Shown in pieces: positions 10,047-19,122 of a stretch of 64,000 nt of DNA. The stretch's first letter is position 1. Every line of letters starts with the position of its first letter. Origin of the DNA: Actinopolyspora halophila DSM 43834 (GTDB lineage: Bacteria; Actinomycetota; Actinomycetes; Mycobacteriales; Pseudonocardiaceae); the NCBI RefSeq assembly GCF_000371785.1, contig NZ_AQUI01000002.1:4265352-4329351 (forward strand). Reading direction: 5' to 3'. Below the pieces are notes generated by a model. The model was not told the origin of the DNA, did not search any database, and was given only the letters and a program-made list of their open reading frames with translations. The translations under genes and the position numbers were made by a program.

Positions 10047-10259
10047 ATGGCCCAGCGACACGTCGTTCCCGGAAACGGTGGTGGCGGCTGGAAGGTGGTC
10101 GGCACGGCCACCGATTCCGCCGAGTCGAACACCAACACCCAGGCGGACGCGATCGACGAAGCACGCAGGCAACTGGAGGACACCGACGGAGGCGAGATCC
10201 TCATCCACGGGGTGGACGGATCGGTTCGCGACCGTCGCACGATTCAAATGACGTCGTAG
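10047..10259 (+). CDS. DUF2188 domain protein
   Basis: 70-residue cytoplasmic protein with the DUF2188 pattern: HVVPGNGGGGWKVVG at the start, a helical region ADAIDEARRQLED and a C-terminal GEILIHGVDGSVRDRRTI. Similar small proteins occur widely, sometimes in stress clusters, without a known function. A ribosome site (GGAGAGG) lies just before the ATG. Monocistronic by spacing. Confidence 0.8.
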   Translation: MAQRHVVPGNGGGGWKVVGTATDSAESNTNTQADAIDEARRQLEDTDGGEILIHGVDGSVRDRRTIQMTS

Positions 10260-10394
10260 CGGCTCGACGCGGTGGCTCGGGCCGTTGCGGCCCGCTGCCT
10301 CCTCCCACGAGTCCACACCACGACGGCTCGCGCGGAACCACTCCCGAAACGTCTCGTTAGCTCGGCGGTAACACCCGGCTCCCAGGATGTCCGT

Positions 10395-11786
10395 ATGAGT
10401 GGATTCCGGGAGCTCGGCTCCGAGCCGGGTGGACAGGCAGGCGGTTCCGCACGGGCGTTCCGCCCCCTGGCAGGAGCCGCCGGGTTCGTCTCGCTCGTCG
10501 GAGCGACCCAACTGGTGCTGCTCCAGACGGGGCTCGCCCGGACCGGCGCCCTGGTGTTCCTGGTCGTCGGCAGTGCGCTGCTCGCCTCCGTCGCCCTGTA
10601 CGCGGCGGGCCGCTCCGTGGTCGGCTCCTCCGGCGGGCGGTCCGCCCAGGGCCTGCCGGAAGAGCCGACCACGGTCCCGCTGGAGAGCGCCCCCGAGCGC
10701 GAGCTCTGGCGCGTCCGCGCCTCGGTCGACGACACACCCGGCAACCTGGCGGCGCTGACGGGGCAACTCGCCCTGCTCGACGCGGACATCAGGACCATGC
10801 AGGTGCATCCGGTCTCCGACGCGGCGGTCGACGAGCTGCTGATCCACCTGCCCTCCGGGACCGAACACGACGAACTGGTCGCGGCGGTGGCCCGCGCGGG
10901 GGCCGGGAGGATCACCGCCGAGCGCACCGACCCGCACGAGCTCGACGACGTTCCGACACGTGCGCTGCGCCTGGCGGGCGACCTGGTCGGGGGCGCGGTC
11001 GAGCCGACGCGCGCGCTGCGCGCGCTGCTCGGAGAGGTCTCCCTGCGCAGGGGCCAGTCCCCGGAAACGGACGGCGACGAGCTCGACGGCTCCACCATGC
11101 GCTTGCTGCATCCCTCCGGTGGGGTGTTGACGCTGCACCGCACCGCCGGGGAATTCACCCCGGCCGAGTTCGCCAGGGCCCGCTCGATGCTCCGGCTGGC
11201 GGGAAGCTGCGGGCAACGCCTCGGACAACCCGCGGGCGAGCTGAACGCGAAGGACGGTTCACGGGTGAGGCTGCGCCCGGCGGATCGTTCCGACCTCGCC
11301 CTGGTGCGCGCACTGCACGAGCGCTGTTCGAGCGCGGCCAGGCACCGCCGCTACTTCGTCGCGGGAACGCCCACGGAGCGGCAGTTGGATCTGCTGCTGA
11401 CTCCCGCGCTCGGCAGGTCGACGGTCGCCCTGTCCGGGCGGGGAGAGGTCGTGGCCATGGGCAACCTCGGTTACGACGGCGACGACGGCGAGCTCGCGCT
11501 GCTGGTGCGCGACGACTGGCACGGGCTGGGAATCGGTTCGGCGCTCCGGGACGAGCTGGTCGGTCACGCCGTGGAACTCGGGTTGAACACCGTCGGCGCG
11601 CTGACCCAGCTGGACAACACCGCGATGGTCCGCACCCTGCGCTCGGCGGGCTTCAGGCACACGGGCGCGGGCGAACCCGGCGAGTGGTCCTGGGTGCTCG
11701 ACCTGCGGAGCGAAACCGCGGGCTCCCGCGCTCACGCGGGCAGGGCGGTATCCCGCCGGACGTTGGCCGAGACCAGCCCGCACTGA
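10395..11786 (+). CDS. Membrane-anchored ACT-GNAT fusion acetyltransferase
   Basis: 463 residues from ATG at 10395. Residues 27-72 form two hydrophobic spans with a short turn (LVGATQLVLLQTG, ALVFLVVGSALLASVALY). Residues about 104-175 resemble an ACT domain (ELWRVRASVDDTPGNLAAL, with NLAAL and a following RTMQVHPVSD strand). The C-terminal part, from about 290, is a GNAT fold with an acyl-CoA loop in DDWHGLGIGSALRDELV. Known ACT domains bind amino acids and GNAT enzymes move acetyl groups; a membrane-tethered, ligand-regulated acetyltransferase is inference. Target unknown. Confidence 0.75.
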   Translation: MSGFRELGSEPGGQAGGSARAFRPLAGAAGFVSLVGATQLVLLQTGLARTGALVFLVVGSALLASVALYAAGRSVVGSSGGRSAQGLPEEPTTVPLESAPERELWRVRASVDDTPGNLAALTGQLALLDADIRTMQVHPVSDAAVDELLIHLPSGTEHDELVAAVARAGAGRITAERTDPHELDDVPTRALRLAGDLVGGAVEPTRALRALLGEVSLRRGQSPETDGDELDGSTMRLLHPSGGVLTLHRTAGEFTPAEFARARSMLRLAGSCGQRLGQPAGELNAKDGSRVRLRPADRSDLALVRALHERCSSAARHRRYFVAGTPTERQLDLLLTPALGRSTVALSGRGEVVAMGNLGYDGDDGELALLVRDDWHGLGIGSALRDELVGHAVELGLNTVGALTQLDNTAMVRTLRSAGFRHTGAGEPGEWSWVLDLRSETAGSRAHAGRAVSRRTLAETSPH

Positions 11787-11810
11787 GTACCCGGCCACCG
11801 CGCGGCGGGC

Positions 11811-12293
11811 TCAGGGGAGTTCGTCCGGACTCCCCTCGAAACCGGGCAACGGGTTCCCGGCGGAGTCCTCGCTGCGCTCCCGGGCTTTCATCCGGGCCTC
11901 GTGGACGTGTCGCTCACCTCCGAGCAACTCGTCGCGCAGCAGGCGTTCCAGCTCGCGGAAGAGCGACCAGTACCCGTCGTCGAACTCCTCCAGCGTCTGG
12001 AAGGTCCACCTTCCGGGCAGCACGTTGCGGCCGAGCAGCTCGCGCTCCAACCTGTCCGCCGACCCGGCGTACCCGTGGGAACGCAGCAGCCGAACGCCCT
12101 CCGCCAACTTCGCGTCGGCGGCCCCGATGAGCTGGTGCCACTCGTGGAGCAGTCCGCGGGCCCGCTCCACGTTCTCCAGCGCCTCGGTCACCTTCCCGAC
12201 GGCCGCCGCGGTCCGCTCCTCGACGTCCTCCGGGGACCCGTTCCGGTGTTCCCGGTCCTCGTCGTGTTCCCGGTCCTCGTTGCGCTCGTCCAT
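11811..12293 (-). CDS. Hypothetical helical protein
   Basis: 160 residues from ATG at 12293, with GGAGGAGG about 12 bases upstream. Very charged N-terminus (MDERNEDREHDEDREH), then a long helical region and a conserved-looking core LLGRNVLPGRWTFQTLEEFDDGYW. I recall similar uncharacterised proteins in actinobacteria but no function. It ends 24 bases from the GNAT fusion gene, converging on it, and lies just downstream of homospermidine synthase. Confidence 0.65.
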   Translation of the reverse strand: MDERNEDREHDEDREHRNGSPEDVEERTAAAVGKVTEALENVERARGLLHEWHQLIGAADAKLAEGVRLLRSHGYAGSADRLERELLGRNVLPGRWTFQTLEEFDDGYWSLFRELERLLRDELLGGERHVHEARMKARERSEDSAGNPLPGFEGSPDELP

Positions 12294-12371
12294 GAACAGC
12301 GCGCCTCCTCCGTCCGACACACCGCAGAGCGTGACTCCGTTCGGGGCGAACCGCACGAGGTGAAACCAGGT

Positions 12372-13847
12372 TCACGACACCAGGACGTTCTCGAACTGCC
12401 AGGGGTCGTCGCTTCCTCCGCCCGGGGATTCCCCGAGCGAGTCGTCCCCGTGGGCCAGCGGGGTCCACTCGCTCCTCGTGGACGGACACTTGCCCAGGTA
12501 CGGCTCCGCGGCGGCGAGCACCTCCTCGTGGTCCAGGTCGTCCGGAACGCACAGTCCCCTGTCCGGGTTCAGCAGTATCCACCGCAGCGCGCCGAGCGCG
12601 GAGGCCGCCACCTGGAGGGTCGTGGCGTTCTGCCCGGGCACCAGCGACCGCGCCTGTTCGATGTCGAGCTGGCTGCCCGTCCACCACGCGTTGAGGTCGT
12701 GTCCGAGCAGCAGCGCGCCGAGCTCGTCCATCCCCTCGACGATCTCGTCGCCCATGATCCGCCGGCTCGACTGCATCCGGTAACCCTGCATCCGGCACTC
12801 GTGCAGCGAGGCCAGTCCGGCGTCGCTCGGCAGGTAGGCGAAGTGCACCGTCGGTCGGTAGCGCACCCGCCCTTCCGGAGAGCGCACGGTCAGATGTCGT
12901 CCGATCGTGTAGGTCTCCCCGTGGCTGATCATCAGCCCCAGCATCGGCCCGGTGGAGGGAACCCAGGAGCGCACCCAGGTACTCATCCCGGTCCGCTCGA
13001 GGTAGATCTGGTTTCCCGGACCGCTGTCGTGCGTGACCGCGCGGGGTGGGAGCTTCCGCTCGTGGGTCCCCCAGCCCAGCTCGGCCGGAGCGGTTCCCTC
13101 CTCGTAGAACCCCTTGACGGACCACGTGTTGACGAACTCGTCCACCCGTTTCGGGATCCGCCCCACTTGGCTGTCCCGCTCGGAGACGTGGATCGACTTC
13201 GTCCCCGTCTCCATGGCCAGCTCCGCGTACTCACCCTCCGCGAGGGCCGTCCGCAGCCGGGCGCGCCTGCCGGGCTCCAGTCGCCGCTGCCCGAGCCGGT
13301 CCTCCTCGAGCAGCGCGCTCGCCACGTCCCGCAGCCCGCGCTTGGTGAGGTGGCTGACCAGTCCGGGGTTCGCCCCGTGCTCGACCACGGTGGTGGGACC
13401 GCTCTCGTCGAGTTCCTCCGCGAGTTCGTGGAGCCTGGCGTGCCTGCGGTAGGTGGTCCGGTCCACCGTCGTCGTGGCGGAATCCCCGTTGGAGTCCCAC
13501 GTCTCGATCGAGGTGTCCAGGTAGTGCACCCCGTGCGAATGGCACCACTCGACCAGCTCGCAGGAGTCGATGTCCCAGGTGAGGTTGATCAGCACATCCC
13601 CGTCGGACAGTTGCCCGCCCAGGAACTCCGCGAAATTCTCCCGGGTGACCCGGTGTCGCAGGTAACGCGCTCCGGCCTCCAGGGCCGGTTCGACCCCGGA
13701 GGGCCGGTCGAGGAAGTCCACGAGCGTCAGTCGCCGGAAGTCCATGTCTAGGTGTCGCAGCAGCAGCGGTTGCAGGCACCGGGACACCGCCCCGCACCCG
13801 AGCAGCAGCACACGTCCGGTGAATTCGACACGCCATCCGGTTTCCAT
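12372..13847 (-). CDS. hss: Homospermidine synthase
   Basis: NAD-dependent enzyme of the saccharopine-dehydrogenase-like fold that makes homospermidine from putrescine and/or spermidine. 491 residues, slightly longer than the usual 470-480. Diagnostic segments: N-terminal Rossmann LLLGCGAVSRCLQPLL, then DVLINLTWDIDSCELVEWC, EHGANPGLVSHL, VDEFVNTWSVKGFYEEG, PAELGWGTHE, LDIEQARSLVPGQNAT and a C-terminus DPWQFENVLVS, all close to the proteobacterial enzyme as I remember it. ATG at 13847; the ribosome site is weak. Stands alone; the neighbouring genes do not suggest a polyamine operon. Confidence 0.85.
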   Translation of the reverse strand: METGWRVEFTGRVLLLGCGAVSRCLQPLLLRHLDMDFRRLTLVDFLDRPSGVEPALEAGARYLRHRVTRENFAEFLGGQLSDGDVLINLTWDIDSCELVEWCHSHGVHYLDTSIETWDSNGDSATTTVDRTTYRRHARLHELAEELDESGPTTVVEHGANPGLVSHLTKRGLRDVASALLEEDRLGQRRLEPGRRARLRTALAEGEYAELAMETGTKSIHVSERDSQVGRIPKRVDEFVNTWSVKGFYEEGTAPAELGWGTHERKLPPRAVTHDSGPGNQIYLERTGMSTWVRSWVPSTGPMLGLMISHGETYTIGRHLTVRSPEGRVRYRPTVHFAYLPSDAGLASLHECRMQGYRMQSSRRIMGDEIVEGMDELGALLLGHDLNAWWTGSQLDIEQARSLVPGQNATTLQVAASALGALRWILLNPDRGLCVPDDLDHEEVLAAAEPYLGKCPSTRSEWTPLAHGDDSLGESPGGGSDDPWQFENVLVS

Positions 13848-14082
13848 GTTCCAACACGTACCGGCGCGAACACGATTCGACCACAGCTCGACGAGAAGAA
13901 GGACCGATCAGCGTAGTGTCACGGCCGCGACGGTTTCCGTCGCCCGGTGGACGTTTCGACGCCGCCACGGCCGGTCGCACCGCGAACTCGGGATACCGAG
14001 CCGACTTCCGGCGGGGAACTGCCTGCGGCGCCGGGTCCCCCGCCTGCGGCGCCGCCCGGAGAGACCCCGGCGTGGCCCGCGG

Positions 14083-14688
14083 TCACCGTCCGCGGAGAAG
14101 GGCGACGAGGAACCCCGAGCCGTCGGTGAACGGACGCAGGTCCCAGGTGGACAGCAGCAGGTCGGGCTCGAGCTCGGCCGCTGCCGCGTCCGCGAAGAAC
14201 TCGTCGAACTCGTAGCCGCGGCCCGCACCGAAACCGACCGCGACCCGCCCCTCCGGCGCGAGATGCGCACGGAACCGCCGCAGCACCTCGCCACGCGTGC
14301 TCGGCGCGAGGAACGGCAGCACGTTCCCGGCGCAGACGATCGCGTCGCAGGGCGCGGTGCTGCCGCCTGCGGACAGGTCGAGTTCGGCCAGGTCCCCGAC
14401 CATCCAGAGCGGGCCGGGGTGGTCCTGCTCGGCGGCCTCGATCAGGACCGGGTCGACGTCGACGCCGACGACGTCGTGGCCCGCCTCGGCCAGAGCACCA
14501 CCGACCCGGCCGGATCCGCATCCCGCGTCGAGAACGCGGGCACGGCGCGGCACCGTGGCATCCACGAGACGGGCTTCTCCGGCGAGGTCCTCACCGGCGC
14601 GAGCCATGGAACGGAAGCGCTCGACGTACCAGGAGGAGTGCCCCGGGTCAGCGGCGACCTTCTGCATCCAGATGCTCTGCTCGACCAT
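14083..14688 (-). CDS. Class I SAM-dependent methyltransferase
   Basis: 201 residues from ATG at 14688. Rossmann-type methyltransferase: motif I VLDAGCGSGRVGGAL near residue 52, motif II VVGVDVDPVLIEAA, then WMVGDLAELDL and VCAGNVLPFLAP. The N-terminal helix (QSIWMQKVAADPGHSSWYVERF) is the usual lid of the methyltransferase-11/25 group. Substrate unknown. Cytoplasmic. A second methyltransferase of similar size is at 17.6 kb. Confidence 0.85.
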   Translation of the reverse strand: MVEQSIWMQKVAADPGHSSWYVERFRSMARAGEDLAGEARLVDATVPRRARVLDAGCGSGRVGGALAEAGHDVVGVDVDPVLIEAAEQDHPGPLWMVGDLAELDLSAGGSTAPCDAIVCAGNVLPFLAPSTRGEVLRRFRAHLAPEGRVAVGFGAGRGYEFDEFFADAAAAELEPDLLLSTWDLRPFTDGSGFLVALLRGR

Positions 14689-15045
14689 GCCCCGCATTCT
14701 CCCGGAGCGGAGTGGGAACCCGGCGCCCGGCCCGGGCGGATCCCCGCCCTGTCCTCGACGACTTCCTCGGCACGGACCGCTGCCACGTTCATCTGCCGGC
14801 ACCCCTGACGAAAGCGTTCCTTCGAACGTCCTTCACGGTGCTCGAATGTTCCGGTGGCGACCAGGGGCCGCGAGCACACGAATCACGCCGTGCGCGGTGC
14901 CTCGGCCACCCTTCGACACCGGCGGGAGCGTCGTGGCGGCCCACGTGGCGGGGCGGGGGTGGTGCCCGCGTCACCACCCCGCCCGCACGTGCCGCACCGG
15001 GCGGTTCCGCCGAGCGGTCACCAACGGCAGGGCGAGCGGAAAACA
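14689..15045. other. Intergenic region
   Basis: About 360 bases between the methyltransferase and the LysR gene. No coding frame with a ribosome site, no tRNA and no clear hairpin with a T-run were found. It must carry the methyltransferase promoter. Confidence 0.4.
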
Positions 15046-15951
15046 TCAGTCAGCCCGCGGGTCGCGCGTGGTGACGATGTCCAGGAAGGACCTGAGCACC
15101 GGCTGCGCCGCACCGCCGCGCCACGCGATCGCGGTCTGCGCCTGCTCCGTGACGTCGCTCAGCGGGAGGAAGGCCGCCCCGGCACGCTGCAGCCTGCGCA
15201 CCGAGTCCGGAACGACGGAAACCCCCATTCCCCCGGCCACCAGTCCCACGATCGTCTGCATCAGCCAGACGTCGCGCTGCACCACTCTCGGTGAGAAACC
15301 CGCTCGTTCACAGGCCTCCACCACTATCGCGTACAACCCGGGCATGTTCCCGTGCCGAGCGGGAAGTATGAACGGTTCCTCCGCGACCTCGGCCAGCTCC
15401 ACCCGCTCGCGCCGGGCCAGGCGGTGCGTGGCGGGCACGGCCAGCACCAGGGACTCCTCGGCCACCGAGCGCACGTGCAACGCGGGGTCCTCGAAGGGCA
15501 GGTAGAACAGTCCCGCGTCGATCCTGCGGTCGTGCAGCCGGTCCACGATCTCGTTCGGCCGCAGCTCCTGCAGGTGCAGCGTCACGTCGGGGTACTCGGC
15601 CTTGAACTGGCGCAGGATCGGCGGCAGCACCGCGTTCGAGGCCGAGGGGATGAACCCGAGCGCGAGCCTGCCCACCAGGCCGCTGCCCACCTCGCGCGTC
15701 ATCCGGGCCGCCTGATCCACCTCGTGCAGGATGCGGCGGGCCTCCTCCAGCAGCACCCTTCCAGGCTCGGTGAGCTGGGCTCCGCGCGCGGTCCGCTGGA
15801 CGAGGGTGGTGCCGAGCTCCGCCTCGAGCTTGCGCAGCTGCGCACTGAGCGGTGGTTGCGCTATGTGCAAACGAGCCGCGGCGCGCGTGAGGCTCTGCTC
15901 CTCCGCGATGGTCACGAAGTACCGCAAGTGGCGTAGTTCCAATTCCCCCAC
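15046..15951 (-). CDS. LysR family transcriptional regulator
   Basis: 301 residues from GTG at 15951 (VGELELRHLRYFVTIAEEQ); a TTG three codons later is possible. Winged helix-turn-helix in residues 4-62 with the classic LTRAAARLHIAQPPLSAQLRKLE, followed by a two-lobed periplasmic-binding-like effector domain (GRLALGFIPSAS, RIDAGLFYLPF, GVSVVPDS). Divergent from an aromatic-acid-type MFS gene with a shared control region, so it probably activates that transporter in response to its substrate. Confidence 0.9.
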   Translation of the reverse strand: MGELELRHLRYFVTIAEEQSLTRAAARLHIAQPPLSAQLRKLEAELGTTLVQRTARGAQLTEPGRVLLEEARRILHEVDQAARMTREVGSGLVGRLALGFIPSASNAVLPPILRQFKAEYPDVTLHLQELRPNEIVDRLHDRRIDAGLFYLPFEDPALHVRSVAEESLVLAVPATHRLARRERVELAEVAEEPFILPARHGNMPGLYAIVVEACERAGFSPRVVQRDVWLMQTIVGLVAGGMGVSVVPDSVRRLQRAGAAFLPLSDVTEQAQTAIAWRGGAAQPVLRSFLDIVTTRDPRAD

Positions 15952-15969
15952 CCGTCGCTGGACACGAAC

Positions 15970-16024
15970 GGTCCATATCTCACAGCTATGACTACCGCCA
16001 CGAGATGGTATTGGACATATGACC
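15970..16024. promoter_or_regulatory. Candidate LysR operator in the divergent promoter region
   Basis: An imperfect inverted repeat lies between the lysR and MFS starts: GGTCCATATCTC (15970-15981) against GACATATGACC (16014-16024), whose complement reads GGTCATATGTC. The inner parts ATATCTC and GAGATGGTAT also mirror each other. The patch is A/T-rich compared with its surroundings. Confidence 0.4.
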
Positions 16025-16187
16025 TTCATCAAAGCCACTCTTACTGGCTGGCGGTCGCGACCTCGAAAAACGCCGGAAACACGCGGTGTGATCGGACGCC
16101 CACGTTGCCCGCCCGACCCCGCCGTCGGCGAGAACCACGCGACCGTCCGCGACTTCGAACCACGTCCGATTCGACGAGGAGAGTGCT

Positions 16188-17486
16188 GTGCCGGGTGTTG
16201 AGACGACGAGCCGCGCGGGGGCCGGCTGGGTGGTGCCGCTGTGCTGGGCGGCGGTGCTGCTCGACGGCTTCGACCTCGTGGTGCTCGGATCGGTGCTGCC
16301 GGTCATGCTCGAGAACGAGGTGTGGGGACTGGACCCGGCGAGTGCCTCGGTGGTCTCCACGGTGGGGCTGATCGGCATGATGATCGGCGCGCTGACGATC
16401 GGAACCATCACCGATCTCATAGGCCGCCGCAAGGTGCTGCTGGTGGCGGTGACCACGTTCTCCCTGTTCACCCTGCTGTGCGCCGTGGCCCCCTCGGTCT
16501 TCGTGTTCGGACTGCTGCGCTTCCTAGCGGGACTGGGGCTCGGCGGGTGCCTGCCGACCGCGATCACGCTGACCACGGAGTACTCCCGCGGCAACAGGAG
16601 CGGCACGGCGACCACCACGATCATGACCGGCTACCACGTCGGTGCCGTGCTCACCGCGCTGCTCGGCATCGGGCTGATCCCGAGCTTCGGCTGGGAGGCC
16701 ATGTTCGTCGCCGGGGCCGCCCCCGCGCTGGTGCTGGTGCCGCTGATGCTGCGCTACCTGCCGGAGTCCGAGGTGTTCCGCGACAGGGCCGAGCGCAAGC
16801 GGGACCTGTCGAGCGGTGCCTCGGCCCGCGAGAGCATCTCCCTGCTGTTCCGCGGCGGCATGGCACGCTCGACCTTGGCCTTCTGGGTGACCTCGTTCCT
16901 CGGACTCATCCTCGTCTACGGCCTCAACACCTGGCTGCCCGAGATCATGCGCAGCGCGAACTACCCGCTGGACACCTCGCTCAGCCTGCTGCTGACCCTG
17001 AACGTGGGTGCCGTGCTCGGGTTGATCGTCGCCGGGGTCGTCTCCGATCGGGCCGGGGTCAAGTTCTCCACCGTGCTGTGGTTCGCGGCCGCTGCCGTGA
17101 TGCTGGCACTGCTGAGCATCAGGTTGCCCTTCCTCGGGCTCTACCTGGCGGTGCTGCTGGCCGGTTTCTTCGTGTTCAGCGCCCAGGTGCTGGTGTACGC
17201 CTTCGTCGGGCGCAGCTACCCGGTGGACAGCAGGGCCACCGGTCTGGGCTGGACCACCGGTGTCGGGCGGATCGGCGCGATCAGTGGTCCGCTGATCGGA
17301 GGCGCGCTGCTCACCGCGGGCATCGCCTACCCGTGGGGCTTCTACGTCTTCGCGATCATCGGCGCGTTGGCGGCGGTGGCGATGGGCATTGCCGCCCGCC
17401 CCGGGCAGCACACCGGGGAATCGGCCGCGGAGACTTCCTCGGAGCACGCCGGTTCGAACGAGTCCGTGGTCAACTCGGCCGGATGA
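16188..17486 (+). CDS. MFS transporter, aromatic acid:H+ symporter type
   Basis: 432 residues, 12 predicted membrane helices. Start GTG at 16188 with GAGGAGAG at 16175-16182. Helix 1 motif VLLDGFDLVVLGSVLP has the DGxD pattern of the aromatic acid:H+ symporter family, followed by the loop 2-3 motif GTITDLIGRRK. The loop 8-9 region has VVSDRAGVK. It probably imports benzoate-, hydroxybenzoate- or protocatechuate-like acids; the exact substrate is unknown and no ring-cleavage genes are nearby. Regulated by the divergent LysR protein by position. Confidence 0.88.
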   Translation: MPGVETTSRAGAGWVVPLCWAAVLLDGFDLVVLGSVLPVMLENEVWGLDPASASVVSTVGLIGMMIGALTIGTITDLIGRRKVLLVAVTTFSLFTLLCAVAPSVFVFGLLRFLAGLGLGGCLPTAITLTTEYSRGNRSGTATTTIMTGYHVGAVLTALLGIGLIPSFGWEAMFVAGAAPALVLVPLMLRYLPESEVFRDRAERKRDLSSGASARESISLLFRGGMARSTLAFWVTSFLGLILVYGLNTWLPEIMRSANYPLDTSLSLLLTLNVGAVLGLIVAGVVSDRAGVKFSTVLWFAAAAVMLALLSIRLPFLGLYLAVLLAGFFVFSAQVLVYAFVGRSYPVDSRATGLGWTTGVGRIGAISGPLIGGALLTAGIAYPWGFYVFAIIGALAAVAMGIAARPGQHTGESAAETSSEHAGSNESVVNSAG

Positions 17487-17647
17487 GGAGTCGGGAGGTT
17501 TCGCCGTAGCGTCGGGAGTGGCAACCTCCTCCTGAGCGCTCGGGCCGGTTGGGCGAGTGCTCGCGCGGCTGGGACCGGTCGTCGGGCAAAGCGGCGGAGC
17601 CGCTCGCGACCACCGAGCCGACGACCCTCCCACCCCTTGGAGCCGAC

Positions 17648-18283
17648 ATGGATGCGGACGGCGTGCTGGACCCGGCCGAGGTGTTCGACGAGCTCGGCGC
17701 CGACTACGAGGCCGCGTTCCACGGGGCACCGCTGGTGTGGGAGGGGCTGCACGACCTGCTGGCGCGGCTGCGTCCCGGTGACGAGGTGCTGGACCTGGGC
17801 AGCGGCACCGGCCGTCCGGTCGCGGAGCGGTTGGTCGAGGGCGGGTGCGCGGTGACGGGCCTGGACGTGTCCACCACCATGGTCGAACTGGCCCGGGAGC
17901 GGGTGCCGGGAGCTCGGTTCGAGCTCGCCGACATCCGCGACCGGGACTTCCCACCGGAGTCGTTTCACGCGGTGGGGGCGTTCTTCGCCTTCCTCACGCT
18001 CTCGCGTGCGGAGACCCGCGCGATGTTGGAACGGGTGCGGCAGTGGCTCGCTCCGGGAGGAACGCTCGCGCTGCTGACGGTTCCTGGCGACATCGAACAG
18101 CTCGTGGTGCCCTTCCTCGGTCACCCGCTCCGGGTCACGAGTTTCGCCGCCGAGCAGTGGCCGGAGCTGCTGGAACAAGCCGGACTGGAAGTGCTGAGGA
18201 CCCGCTCGGAACCGTTCGTCCCCGCTGGACGCGGCAGCGCCGATACCGAGCGGCACCTGCTGCTGTCGGCGCGGAAACCCTAG
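17648..18283 (+). CDS. Class I SAM-dependent methyltransferase
   Basis: 211 residues from ATG at 17648, with GGAG about 7 bases before it. Motif I VLDLGSGTGRPVAERL near residue 48, motif II VTGLDVSTTMVELARER, then FELADIRDRDF and an LAPGGTLALLTVPG strand. Methyltransferase type 11/25; substrate unknown. It lies 160 bases after the MFS gene and is probably an independent unit. Confidence 0.85.
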   Translation: MDADGVLDPAEVFDELGADYEAAFHGAPLVWEGLHDLLARLRPGDEVLDLGSGTGRPVAERLVEGGCAVTGLDVSTTMVELARERVPGARFELADIRDRDFPPESFHAVGAFFAFLTLSRAETRAMLERVRQWLAPGGTLALLTVPGDIEQLVVPFLGHPLRVTSFAAEQWPELLEQAGLEVLRTRSEPFVPAGRGSADTERHLLLSARKP

Positions 18284-18442
18284 AGCCTCGCCCTCTTCCA
18301 ACGCCGCTCTCCCCGGCAGCCCTCGCGGCGATTTCGTGGGCGGTCCAGGTGTCCCGCCACTGTGTCGGGGCTGGTCGAGACACCCGGGCCATGACTGCAG
18401 GCCGGGTCAGGGCGACGATGCGGAGAGTCGGAAGGGCAGGAC

Positions 18443-18877
18443 TCAGGGGATCCGGAGCCGCCGCAGCCCGGCGAGCACCCGGCTCATGACGACCGGGTCC
18501 GGATGTTCGGCCGCACCACAGCGCTCGTCCGCATCGCCCCCGCCGGTACCAGTCGTGGGACGACTCGCGGCACCAACCGCCGCACCAGCATCGGCACCAG
18601 CGGAAACCGGTGACGGCGCCACCGGGCGCGGCACCGCCGGGACGAACAGGTGCGGATACCGGTCCGGATCAACCAGCGGCCACCCGATCAGCTCCACCGT
18701 GGGCTGCTCCTCCCGGAAGTACGACTCCCACCGCGACGCCGCCAACCTGCGGGCCGCCGCACCACCTCCTCCGGCGTGGCGCGGACGCGAGGCACCCCGC
18801 CGCGACCAGAACCGCAGCACCACCGCCACCCCGGCCAGCACCAGCGCGGCCCCCAGCGGACCCGCCGAAACCACCAT
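18443..18877 (-). CDS. Small membrane-anchored protein, third gene of accessory operon
   Basis: 144 residues from ATG at 18877, whose A is shared with the TGA of the upstream gene, implying translational coupling. One N-terminal membrane helix (MVVSAGPLGAALVLAGVAVVLRFW), then a basic linker, a short folded-looking part (SRWESYFREEQPTVELIGWPL) and an Ala/Gly/Pro-rich tail. No known domain. Last of three tightly packed small genes opposite the XRE regulator. Confidence 0.6.
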   Translation of the reverse strand: MVVSAGPLGAALVLAGVAVVLRFWSRRGASRPRHAGGGGAAARRLAASRWESYFREEQPTVELIGWPLVDPDRYPHLFVPAVPRPVAPSPVSAGADAGAAVGAASRPTTGTGGGDADERCGAAEHPDPVVMSRVLAGLRRLRIP

Positions 18878-19122
18878 CACCACGCCCCCTCGCTCCGCTC
18901 ACCCAGCACACCCGCATCGACCACACCGTCCACGGCCCCACCGCCGAACGATGCCGCCGCCGCGTGGTCCCGCAGCAGACGCGCCACCCGCTCCAGCACC
19001 ACCGCCGTCTCCGAGCACTGCCGCGCCGTGGCCCGCCCACCGGCCAGGTCGTAGGCCACCTGGTCCAGCACCCACTGCTCGTGCCTCAGCGTGATCGCCA
19101 ACTTCGCCCGCTCACTGGTCAC
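18877..19122 (-). CDS. Small helical protein, second gene of accessory operon
   Basis: 81 residues from GTG at 19122, overlapping the stop of the preceding gene in GTGA. Predicted all-helical (LAITLRHEQWVLDQVAYDLAGG, ARQCSETAVVLERVARLLRD). The family is not recognised, though similar small helical proteins sit beside XRE-DUF397 clusters in actinomycetes. Four-base and one-base overlaps on both sides mark a single operon. Confidence 0.65.
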   Translation of the reverse strand: MTSERAKLAITLRHEQWVLDQVAYDLAGGRATARQCSETAVVLERVARLLRDHAAAASFGGGAVDGVVDAGVLGERSEGAW

